The notes beneath the pieces were generated by a model. It was not told the origin of the DNA. It searched no databases and saw only the letters and a list, made by a program, of their open reading frames with translations. A DNA stretch of 64,000 nucleotides from Triangularia verruculosa (Eukaryota > Ascomycota > Sordariomycetes > Sordariales > Podosporaceae). The position numbers and the translations under genes were made by a program. Shown piece after piece: positions 54,815-64,000 of the stretch (the stretch's first letter is position 1; each line of letters opens with the position of its first letter). The stretch covers positions 208,809 to 272,808 of the forward strand of contig MU863911.1 of assembly GCA_033296885.1 (NCBI GenBank), read 5' to 3'.

Positions 54815-56728
54815 ATGGATCCTAACGCCAAATGCACAAACAACCGACCAGAGGTCCCGTTCATACCGTTCCTTGCAGGTCTGACAGCGTGGGCTGTTGC
54901 CAAATACTTCCTTGAATTCGTTGTTAAGCGGTTCAATCCCAACTTTGACAAGTATCTTCGAGAAGATGTCCGACGCCGATACAACTTCTACTTCAGTACT
55001 TGGCTGGGAACCCTTACCAAGGTCGTCTCAGTCATCTCATGCACCGCGGCCTTGGTGAGCACCCCAGCTGAGACAGACATTTATGGACTGGTGAGGCCAC
55101 TGAACACAGCCGAGCAATGGTGTTGGGGATGTCGGGCCGTCCTCTACATCCAAGAGCTACCCGACCTGAGCTCTGTACCCGAGTTGGTCATCCATCACAT
55201 CCTTAGTATCGCTGCGATGTGTGGCATCTTGGCCTACAGCGCTCCCCGCCGTCCACTGTACCTCATGTGGGCAAGTCTATGGAACGAGTTTCTCGCCAAT
55301 GCCAGGCGGCTGTTGAAGCTCCACGATGTCATGACACCCCGTCTGGCTTGGTGGATCGCTGCGGTCAACTGCTTCCTCGTTTGGGCATTACGCATAACGG
55401 CTGCTGTTGTATCGCTTATCTGGACACTTCAGAGCAACACTTATGGGGTGACTCTATTTGTTACCATCGGCTCGATACTGGTGTACATCCTATACATGGT
55501 CCAATTCACAACATGGGAGCTGGGCCGATTCAGGGTCATCAATCTCGACATGACCTGTCCAGCACGTTTCATCATTGCGGATAGATGGAGCATCCACCTT
55601 TTGGGCGTCGTGATGGGCGTTGGACTAGCGTTGACGGAACTTTCTGCACTCTCCATATACCAGGCTTGCTCTGGCTTCACAAGCTCCAAGGACGAATTAC
55701 ACAGCATCGCTTGGGTTGCTCTTCAGGCTGCTATCGCTGGTCTTTTCGGTTCATACGTCACATATCCGATCTTCCGATTTGCCATACCCGCAGCTTCTAC
55801 ATCACAGGTTGAGGTGGAGTCATCCCCCAGAGTGCTCCGTCTTTCACTTAGCGGCGGCATTGTTTGCTCTGGGTTGACCGTACTCTTTACCCCTACATTT
55901 GAACCAACAATCGACCGTATTGCCTTCTTGTCTTGCGTGGTCTTCAGCCTTCCTCTGGTGATCGCAGCGTTTCGCTTCGGCCAGGCACTATCTGTGTCGG
56001 CTGTCAAGAAGACTCCGTCTCTCTCCGAGAAGCTTATCGACGTTGATGAAGGCATTGCGGTCGCTACTCCTGAACCGAGCGGTTCGCCTGAAATGATCAG
56101 CGCCATGCTCCATGGAATTTTGTATATCACCACTCTTGTAGCACTCTATGTCGGCAAAGAAGAACTTTCCACCACCAGCGGCTTCGCCTCTCTTGTTCTT
56201 ATACTGATGGCAGCTACCCAGCTCCATTCCCCTTCAGACGCCCGACACCGCCGCTTTGTCTATCGACTTCTTCCCACCCTTCAGGCTGGCTTTGCTATGA
56301 GTTATCTCACCTACCTCGTGGGATTCAGTGAATGCTTGCTGTTGGGCATCATGGTGCTTGGACTTTGGATTTTTCTGCTCTGGCTAGTCAGTTTCTGCTC
56401 GAGGCCAGACCACCATCAGACATTGAGGGTGAAGGGGGTTGAGAGGAAGAAGGAAAAGCAGTATGACCTCAAGGTTATTAGTGTCAGTGCCGGGGTTGTG
56501 ATGACCTTGCTGCTTGTGCTGGGGGAGTGGATGGGGTGGTGCAGCATGACTGGAGCGCCGGTGGTAATGGCTGTGGGTGAAACTGAGGGTAATATCTCCC
56601 AGGTTGTCACGGAAGTTGCGGAGAGAAAAGGGGCTGAGTTATGGGATGTGGTGGTTAGCTGGCCTATGGTTGCCAGTGTGGTTGGGGCGACGGTGCTGCC
56701 GGTGGTGATGGTACAGACTGTTGGGTGA
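54815..56728 (+). CDS. Polytopic membrane protein with TLC-like N-terminal half
   Basis: A single-exon gene of 637 residues from the ATG at 54815 (MDPNAKC). The N-terminal 220 residues resemble a TLC domain (TRAM-LAG1-CLN8): FNPNFDKYLREDVRRRYNFY leads into a helix, then VLYIQELPDL and the double-His helix ELVIHHILSIAAM, followed by WASLWNEFLANARRLLKLH. In ceramide synthases the paired His are catalytic; here the surrounding Lag motif is not clear, so enzyme activity is not implied. The remaining 400 residues contain about eight more hydrophobic helices in two groups separated by a hydrophilic loop (about residues 395-430). A C-terminal helix ends the protein at VQTVG. Such an extended TLC-like architecture is unusual. 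Function is unknown; lipid sensing or transport would fit. It is divergent from the MFS transporter. Confidence 0.75.
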   Translation: MDPNAKCTNNRPEVPFIPFLAGLTAWAVAKYFLEFVVKRFNPNFDKYLREDVRRRYNFYFSTWLGTLTKVVSVISCTAALVSTPAETDIYGLVRPLNTAEQWCWGCRAVLYIQELPDLSSVPELVIHHILSIAAMCGILAYSAPRRPLYLMWASLWNEFLANARRLLKLHDVMTPRLAWWIAAVNCFLVWALRITAAVVSLIWTLQSNTYGVTLFVTIGSILVYILYMVQFTTWELGRFRVINLDMTCPARFIIADRWSIHLLGVVMGVGLALTELSALSIYQACSGFTSSKDELHSIAWVALQAAIAGLFGSYVTYPIFRFAIPAASTSQVEVESSPRVLRLSLSGGIVCSGLTVLFTPTFEPTIDRIAFLSCVVFSLPLVIAAFRFGQALSVSAVKKTPSLSEKLIDVDEGIAVATPEPSGSPEMISAMLHGILYITTLVALYVGKEELSTTSGFASLVLILMAATQLHSPSDARHRRFVYRLLPTLQAGFAMSYLTYLVGFSECLLLGIMVLGLWIFLLWLVSFCSRPDHHQTLRVKGVERKKEKQYDLKVISVSAGVVMTLLLVLGEWMGWCSMTGAPVVMAVGETEGNISQVVTEVAERKGAELWDVVVSWPMVASVVGATVLPVVMVQTVG

Positions 56729-58410
56729 AAAGCGTTGCTTTTTGATCTATGAAATCTTTTCTCTTTCTTCTTGGGTTTCATTTGCAGGTATATCACTGGC
56801 GCATATGGTCAGGTGCTCGGTTGGGACCGATGGGTTTTAAGGGAAGGGGAGTTGTTGAAGAGAGGCATTTGTTATGGGGATATGAGGCACAATGAGGATT
56901 TCCACGATCTACGAGGTGGGTTACTGGCTTTTAGGTAGGGATAATCAGGGTACTGGAGTTCAGAAGACGTGGGCGGGTTATTCTTGATAAAAGTAGGTAG
57001 CCTTTGTAGGTAGATAATGGTAGTCTAATCTTGATGCGAAGCATTAGTGGCCTGTCTGAGGCTGAGGTTGGTGTAGTGATTGCATTGCTTAATGGAGAAA
57101 GACTGACATGTTCATATTATTTCCAGGTCCTCAAGAATGTATTCTCTGGACTCTAAACTCTAAGCCGCCGCCTCAACTTTCATCAACATATGTGTGAATC
57201 TCCCGTCTCTCTGTTGCAATGACCGTGGTGAACGGGCAAGAGTAGGAGCTGAGGCTTGATGGCCTGTATAGCTGTGTATACAATCTTTGATCAATATAAT
57301 CATGACCTTGTCATTTTATTTGTTCTCTAGTCCTATCGTTCAAAGCCGGGGTAATCAGTAAAAACTAGGTAGGTACTCTTGGTAAACCTAACGACGAGAA
57401 GGCCTGCCCTACTCTAGCCACCGACCTACTTCTCCTTGTCTTTACGCTATTCAGTCGGGTCTGCAACTTAGACTTCCGAGCCACTGTGTCCCACGATGGT
57501 CACAGTAACAGATTTAGTTGACCGGTCTCCGTGCCAGAACTACTGTCGACTTCCTTCTCCGCCTCCCCGTTTGCTGACCTACATTGTGACTACTTAGAAT
57601 CCTTCTGGGCATTGCTCACCCGAAGCTACAACGCAAAGATCAGCCCTTTCTCTTCCCACCGCGATACACAAACAGTAAGCCAACACGATAGGTAGGCCAG
57701 GTCAGTCAGACCAAAGGCCAGGCTGCCATATCGACCAGGCCGCCACAAATTGGACCTCTTAGTCAGGTTACCACCCTCACGCAACCCACCCCATTCTCAA
57801 GGCCAGACATCAATTGTCTTCAACCCTTAGTGGCACTCACGATGGATGTGGACCCTGAGTCAATCACCTACCATACCCCCATTCATGAGGGGTGGTGATC
57901 ACAATTGACAACACAACACACCTACCTACCAAAAAGTAGCTCGCGGCAAAAGCGTCAATTCACCAAGCGGCGCTTTTAGACGATCGGGCACGGCTCCCCC
58001 CAACTTTCGCCGCTCAATCCCCGTTTCAAAAACAGACCTCGTGATGTCTTTTGGGGGGAGGCCCCGCCGCCCCGGCCCTTCCTTTGCCGCAGGCCATCGT
58101 CTGCGCCTCACGAACAACCATCATGGACTGGACAAATATACCAATGTATTTACTTGTAGTTAAAGCTTTATTTAAAGGCTATTTTTTGGTCTAAACTACC
58201 AATGTTTCTGAGACGAGGTGAAGTGAGGTGCTCGGAATGCCTGACGACTTCCTGATATGTAAAGTACTGGACTGAGAAGAAAGGTACCGCTTTCGGCTCC
58301 GAAGACAACCATCGTTCACATCAAACGGCATAGAGAAGAGAGTCATTGGGGTAAAACAGTTAGAAACGGGGTGCTTAAGCGCCGAACCAAAGTGTCGGAA
58401 CTCTCTACCT

Positions 58411-58425
58411 CCCCCCCCCCCCCCC
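58411..58425. repeat. Poly-C run and adjoining CACTC repeats
   Basis: Fifteen C residues in a row, followed up to about 58475 by pyrimidine-rich CACCC and CACTC repeats. Poly-C runs are prone to slippage and to sequencing error. Confidence 0.9.
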
Positions 58426-58742
58426 ACCCTCTCCCTCGTCTCTCACCCACCCACACTCACTCCCACACTCACTCCGAACTCACATTACCTGATTAGCAGC
58501 TCGGTCAACCTCTTTACTGTAAATCCTGCCAGAAAAGGATGATTACCCTCTCTTTTTCTCCCATAAACGGAAGCCCAGCCGACTGCCTACCAAGCGGTGT
58601 TGTGTTAGATGGTGGGTGGCATTGCTCTTTCTCAGTAGTCGTAGTGGTGTGCATCGGTGTGTTGGTATTATGGTGGTGGTGTGGTGAGTTGTCTTCAAGA
58701 CAATACCCATTGTTCTTGAATCTGCATGTCTCACTCACCCAC

Positions 58743-58758
58743 CCATCCATCCATCCAT
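58743..58758. repeat. CCAT tetranucleotide repeat
   Basis: Four tandem CCAT units preceded by CACCC-type sequence. Confidence 0.85.
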
Positions 58759-59003
58759 CCCACTCTTTCAAGACTTCCACGTGAAGAGTTCAAAGTTTTG
58801 ATCCCCGGCCGCCCCCAAAACGGTACTCGAAAGGGATATAGCGACGCTTGGGGAGGCGCATACCTCGTGAGCGCCACCAACCTTCAGCTTCAGCTTTCTC
58901 TTGAAGCCCCCTTAACCTCCCCCCCACGCCGGCGCATTGTTCTCTCGGGCAGGGGGCGGCGGCGTGGACGGGTGACGGGTGACCGGTTGCGTGGTGTGTG
59001 AAG

Positions 59004-59025
59004 TGTGTGTGAGTGTGTGTGTGAG
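59004..59025. repeat. GT-rich dinucleotide run
   Basis: A GTGTGTGAG-interrupted (GT)n run of about 22 bases. Confidence 0.8.
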
Positions 59026-61603
59026 GTTTGTCGAAGTGTGCGGCAAGGCGCGGTGCCTGTGTAACCACATGAGCCTGCCCTCCAACAAATAGGGAGTCTT
59101 GCCGTCGACTAGTTCTCACCCCTCCATGACCAAGAACAAGAGTCGATAGTGAACTTCCATTACAGCGGGATAGAAACAAGGGCCCGGCCAGTTGGGATAT
59201 TTGTGTATGCCCTTCTCAGAAGATGGATGAAGTTCCCTGCAGATATTTGCGCTGTTTGGCTGTGATGAGAAGAGATGATGCCATCACCTCATCTTAGCCC
59301 CTCCAACCACCCTCTTTGGGGCGTCCCGGTATCCGGAGAAGATCAATACCTACTGGGCCATCAAACAGGTGGTGGTGAGTCTGGATCATCACAACCAACA
59401 TGCAGACGTACCTCCCCTTCGGTTCACCTCTGGGGAGGCAACATCGTCCAGAGATTGGTCGTGATGTTGAAGTTTCCTCTGGTCCAGGTCCAGGCGAACC
59501 CCTGTCCAACGACCATGGTTCCCCGCCTCCGCATCAACCTGCTTCCCCCGCGTCTCAATTATCGCCACGCGCAACTGCGAACGTGCATGATGGAGGAGGC
59601 TCGCAGAAAGGAAACTCGTGACCTCGCTGGTAAATCGCCCGACCAGGCTGACCTTGCGAGGTTCATGACCCGCGGCAAGTGCCGGAAGGATTCATCAGCA
59701 CATGTCCGAAGGAGCAAAGTCCGGAATACCAGGCCCTAGAAGGGCGTGTAGCTTTCTTCAACGAAGAAACCAACCGAGTAGCCCCTTTCTGACCACATGT
59801 TGATGTTGGCGGGGACCAGAAATGGACTGCGATCATCGAGATGTCCATACCAGTAGCGTCGTGCATAGCTTACTTTCGTCTCGCCAAAGGAGCATGTAAG
59901 TGATGATGCACCGCAGACGCCATGTTCGTCCTTGCAACTGTTCAGTCTTTCCCCAGCCCACTCGTCAGCATCTCACCCCCGGATGACCCGCCTGCCATCT
60001 GCCGGATAAATGAAGAGACAATGGACTAGGGTCCAGTAAACACTCGCTGAGGCTGTCCAGCTGCTTGCCCAGCCCCTAGCAAGCCGGCAGTCCTTCCACT
60101 AAACGACCCCAGGGTCCCCTAATAACATTTAACCGGCCATTTAGCCTGCGGGAGATGGGTGTGCCTCAGCCTTCGGTTGCTGCACAGTACCATCACTGCA
60201 CATCAGAATGGCGTTCCCATGCCAAGTGTCGTGACCGAAAGAGAAGCGGCCAGGAGTTTCGCATAGGCGCGATAATCATGAGGAAATACCGACAAATAGG
60301 TAAGCTGGGCCGATCACTTGGTCGAGACGTTCAGTTCTAGCACGGGGCTCTTCCGGCGACCAGGAGAGGCTGTGAGCAGGTATTCCATGCATGGCTACCG
60401 AGGTCAGGAAAGCTGGGACGAGGAGAAACGGAGTGAATAAATGGCGATAAAATAAGACAAAATGATAAACAGTATAGCCTCGTGACGGGTCGCCTACGTT
60501 ACTTGGCTGTGCCTCAATTCGGTCTGGAACTGTTGGCGTTGGGCCCATAAACTGTAACCTTCTTGCGTAGGGCTGTTCAGTACGAGAACCATGGTCTCGC
60601 CAGGGGGGCAATGCTTCACGTATAGAAGCAATATTCTGATTCGCTGCATTTGGTCGACCACCATTGGTTCATGATATAGGTAAGGATGCGGCAAAGACTG
60701 GCAAGAGTCGCATCCACCCTCCTGGAAATACGTCCCAATGGGACACCTCAATCCCACTTACCTTATGTTTCCTGTGAAAACCGAGATACTTGGGATATGA
60801 GCTTGTTAGTCTGACCACCCACCGGGAACTCACAAATCATAATCGACTACCGGAACAAAAAGGAACGGTCCGAGGCAGAGACACCCTGTCTTCCTAGCTT
60901 CCCCGGAGTGTTGGCGGTATGGTGATAATGTGAGATGTGATCATTTGGTTAAGACAGGTGTGTTACGGCAAAGGAGGTTATGGTGTCAGCAATCTATTCA
61001 GCGCGGTAGGGAGCAACTCAGACCCGTCCCGTGACTTGTCATCTGATGGAAATCGTAGGGCTGGTCTTGGGCGATCTTGTGGCACGATTCTGTTGCTAAT
61101 ATCGATAATGCACGCAGCATCGGTGAAGGCAGCGCGTGAGCATCATCACTTGAAAGAAGGGGTTGGAATAGGGGTATCACAGCAGAAGGCATATTATCTG
61201 ACATTCCAAATTTTGGAAAGCTGGCGGCGACAGCGCGTATGCCTGACATCTCGCAAAACTGCTTGACGACTCTCTGCGGTCTTGCACCCCACGTGGATAG
61301 CCCGAGAGACGCTGTCTGACGAACCATCTGTACACATACAGTAATACGGCACAGTTCGGACCTCCAGGTGGCAAACCCGCAAAGACAGGTTAACGGCAGA
61401 CACTCGCCCGAGGTCTGGTTGTCATGTGCAACTACCAAGCCAAAGAAAGTCTGCGCTGGCTCCAACTCATCTTAGCTATCGTCGCACAGGACTCCTGAGA
61501 TTGGCGCCGGTATCGCGGTGTTTCCCCAGAACATCGTGGTGTTGCACCATGAGGCCATGATCCTCATGGATGCTGAACCGAGCCATGTATCATTAAACTC
61601 TCA

Positions 61604-62392
61604 TCAGACCAGAGACGATGGTCCTTCGAGATCATGAGTTGAAATTGACAGCGAGTGTGGGAGAGTTTGCGAATGGGAAAGCTTAAGCGCACCGGTTGAA
61701 AGGCAAGTCGAGGCGGGAGGCATTGTGTCTCGGTTCAGCCCACGAGTCCCGACTGAGTTCCTTGAAACTTCGAGACAAATGCGCCCTAGAAGAGCACAAA
61801 CTGTTCCCATGACTTCGAAATGAGGTGAGCAGGTCTCAACCGCGATAGTAGTGACGCCACGGCCTGAGCCGATAGATGCAAGCTGAAATCCTAACCACTG
61901 GAAGGAAACATCCGTCCGTGATACCGCCATATAGTAGCCCATGGCCCTGGGTTCAATTTGGTGACACATATGTCCTCGGACTTTCCATCCCATTTTGGTG
62001 GATAAGGGGTCAGAAGGACCAACATCGTATATGCCTCGCTTGTGTCTGATCTTGTCGGCGTCGACCTGATTCGGTGTTACCAACAGGTTTGGCTTGAGCT
62101 GCACCGTGGCGCCCCAGCTGTAGAGTACGTATGCATCGAAGCATGCACAGAGGGTGCGAGAACAATATACGTAGGTGAGTCTCCTGAACTTCGAACCAAT
62201 CGCCAAGGGAGCTAACCCGACCTGGATTCCTGGGCACCAAACTGCCGGGATTTGGCGATGCTTTGACTCGGGCCCAAATCTATGACCGTTGTATGCTTGC
62301 GACGGATGCGACAGGTTGGTGGATCGGTCGAATAGTGTCCGTGATGCTTCGCCGTTGGGAGGATCAGTGGTCAGATCGGCACAGGCAGGCAT
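61604..62392 (-). CDS. Doubtful open frame, 262 residues
   Basis: Begins MPACADLTTDPPNGEASR and ends at a TGA at 61604. Its length is unusual for chance, but the sequence lacks domain features, alternates composition without pattern, and is rich in Arg, Ser, Gly and Thr, as non-coding GC-balanced DNA often gives. No intron signals extend it. It may be an orphan gene or simply a long chance frame. Confidence 0.2.
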   Translation of the reverse strand: MPACADLTTDPPNGEASRTLFDRSTNLSHPSQAYNGHRFGPESKHRQIPAVWCPGIQVGLAPLAIGSKFRRLTYVYCSRTLCACFDAYVLYSWGATVQLKPNLLVTPNQVDADKIRHKRGIYDVGPSDPLSTKMGWKVRGHMCHQIEPRAMGYYMAVSRTDVSFQWLGFQLASIGSGRGVTTIAVETCSPHFEVMGTVCALLGRICLEVSRNSVGTRGLNRDTMPPASTCLSTGALKLSHSQTLPHSLSISTHDLEGPSSLV

Positions 62393-63893
62393 CCCACGGG
62401 CCCGAGGGCTCAATGACTTGCAGCCGAAGGAGCCATGCCATGAGGTGAGGACGCCACGATATCAATTGCCGTTGTGGCCCCCAAGGAGAAAACCGGCGCG
62501 GTCGGGGAGAAGTGCGACTGGAAATTAGCTGTCTGTGTCAAAGGTTACAGAGCAGGAGACTCAGCCCATCTTCTCCTGAATCGTCCGTCCCTGCGTTCCG
62601 TTTCTCTGCCAGTCACCGTCGAGTGTCGTTGGGGGGCTGACCACCCCGATCCATGTGTTTGGGAGGTCAATATGCGGTGCCATGGGCATAAGGGGCGGTG
62701 AATCAAACTCTTGATCCGGAGAAACACAAAATTTGGAGATAAATACATGAAATTTTGATCATTATTTTTTTGTGTTTGGGAAGTCGAAGACCTACCTACC
62801 TATCTGGGAGGAGCGTTGTCTTCCGTGTCGTTGTCCTGAAGATGGAAAGAGCGGGCGATGGATATGACGTATCTCCGACTTTGTCTCACTAGATCACTCC
62901 CGTTTGGTGCAGCTTCGCGGGGACCTACCTTCGTTTTATTGTACTCTCCTTGTTATTTTTATTGTAGCTTGATGTGTTTCTGATGCTGTAGGTTGACCAT
63001 CTTCAACAGTAAGGTAAAAGCGCATGGACAGCACGCTGTGGGCATGCCTGGGGCTATGCCCCACTTTTCACTAATTCCAGGGAGCCCTTCCCCAGATTTC
63101 CGGCTGAACAGAGCCTGGAATTCCGTCTCCATCTCCATCATTTGACCAGCTTCCCCAGATTCTTCAACTCATCCACAACCCCGGCAATATCAACGGCTAG
63201 CCCCCAGCATGACACCCTGAATCGTGCTTTTCTAGATACATCTGACCAAGTTCACTGGTACTTCTTCCTTTCCCCATGGCAATCGGCCCGTCCGACAGAC
63301 AATCAACGCCAATTTCGCCTCCATGGAAAGACGGAAACTCATGGTGAATGGGACGGCACCATAAAATCCCGCTGAGCCTTGGCCTCTCAGCATCCATCTA
63401 CTTGCTTGCAGCGTAATTCGTTCCCGTTGTCGCCGAACCGACATCATCAAAGTCCCGTACTTCCCGCTTACTATTTCTACCACGTGGGTTTGATGAGAGA
63501 CAGTTCACCTGCTTCTTATGGTACTATTCCGGCCAGCCAACGCCAACCTCTCACCCATTGGCATATCCCATCCCCCTATGGTTCATAATCTCTGACTCGA
63601 CCTGGTCACACTTTCTCTCCGGATACCCCGTAGATAAACCTGTCAGCGATGCCATCCGGGGAAGCAGTGTAGATGCCGCCGGCGCTGACGCACACCATCG
63701 TCTCATGATAAGCTGATTTTCCGGGCCAATCTAGCCCATCAATCCAGGCACACATTCGTATACACTCAAGCTCTAGTCAGCAAATGATTACTACTACCGA
63801 ACTGTCCAACACAAACCTCTTCTGAGTGGGGGTTCACACCTCACCTCTATCTCTCTGTCTGACCCGACCACTCACCCCGTTCAATCTGCCCGG

Positions 63894-64000
63894 TATATAT
63901 GCAATCACGCGGTGGACAAAAAAATTGGTACTGCAAATGCCCCCCCACCACCACATCAAACACCACCCACACATCAAAACTCAACGAAATACAGCCATTT
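63894..64000 (+). promoter_or_regulatory. TATA promoter and CA-rich leader of a gene beyond the right edge
   Basis: TATATAT at 63894-63900 is followed, 30-100 bases later, by a leader almost free of G and rich in C and A (ACCACCACATCAAACACC and on), the pattern seen before the start codons of strongly expressed fungal genes. A CACGTG palindrome lies upstream at 63481-63486. No ATG follows before the window ends, so the gene should start just outside, reading rightward. Confidence 0.5.

Larger units (their letters stand above)
56729..63890. other. Gene-poor region (7.2 kb)
   Basis: No frame in this region shows a recognisable domain. The longest, 262 residues from an ATG at 62392 (minus strand), is listed separately. 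Simple-sequence runs are frequent (poly-C at 58411-58425, CCAT at 58743-58758, GT-rich at 59004-59025). Open frames at 59275-59739 and 60998-61465 appear random. Confidence 0.45.

Noticed and set aside
59275..59739. Overlapping frames of 154 and 73 codons
   Set aside because: Two frames of the same DNA look equally Pro/Gly/Arg-rich; possible splice sites do not give a coherent product.
60998..61465. 155-codon minus-strand frame
   Set aside because: Relies on a non-ATG start and shows no pattern of a folded or membrane protein.
1..64000. CRISPR arrays, bacterial operons, intact transposons, dispersed 5S rRNA
   Set aside because: Looked for repeat-spacer patterns, terminal repeats, transposase or reverse transcriptase motifs and the 5S consensus by eye; none found.

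Overview
The window is chromosomal DNA of a filamentous ascomycete, most likely a Sordariomycete of the Sordariales type. The reasons are many short introns (about 50-90 bp, most with a CTAAC-like branch site close to the 3' splice site), Pezizomycotina-type protein families (KCH-type potassium channel, TOK channel, STAND-N/ankyrin proteins, cysteine-rich one-membrane-pass surface proteins), no operons, and generous intergenic space. I see no virus, no intact transposon, no rRNA and no CRISPR array.

Layout, left half (1-40.4 kb, gene-rich): NMN adenylyltransferase (1738-2975, +); a 51-residue membrane microprotein (4650-4805, -); a tail-anchored or GPI-like surface protein followed by a decayed copy of its own tail (6280-7499, +); an intron-containing tRNA-Glu(CTC) (7660-7751, +); a secreted-type one-pass membrane protein (8606-9552, +); a mitochondrial alpha/beta-hydrolase-like protein lacking a standard nucleophile (9662-11187, -); the two-pore potassium channel TOK1 with a GC-AG intron (11637-13850, +); the KCH1 potassium channel (15908-18691, +); a histidine phosphatase (19490-20254, -); the ESCRT-0 subunit Vps27 (21011-23455, -); divergent from it a ubiquitin protease with USP8-dimerisation-like, rhodanese and UCH domains (24452-27579, +); a long-chain acyl-CoA synthetase (28193-30408, -); a broken STAND-N/ankyrin gene (31766-34780, -); a disordered unknown protein (36364-38090, -); and the endocytic VHS/GAT adaptor Lsb5 (39045-40374, +).

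Right half (40.4-64 kb, gene-poor): an RWD-like plus CHY zinc-finger protein (45618-47829, +), a 14-helix MFS transporter (51895-53697, -) and, divergent from it, a polytopic membrane protein with a TLC-like N-terminal half (54815-56728, +). The gaps of 5.2, 4.1 and 7.3 kb contain no convincing gene. The right edge (63.89-64 kb) looks like a TATA promoter and CA-rich leader of a gene that starts outside the window.

Two functional neighbourhoods stand out. Vps27, a Doa4/USP8-like deubiquitinase and Lsb5, all acting in ubiquitin-dependent endosomal sorting, lie within 20 kb, the first two head to head. TOK1 (K+ efflux) and KCH1 (K+ uptake) are consecutive genes on the same strand. Gene models below were built by reading splice sites by eye; the exon joins were checked for reading frame but not against transcripts.
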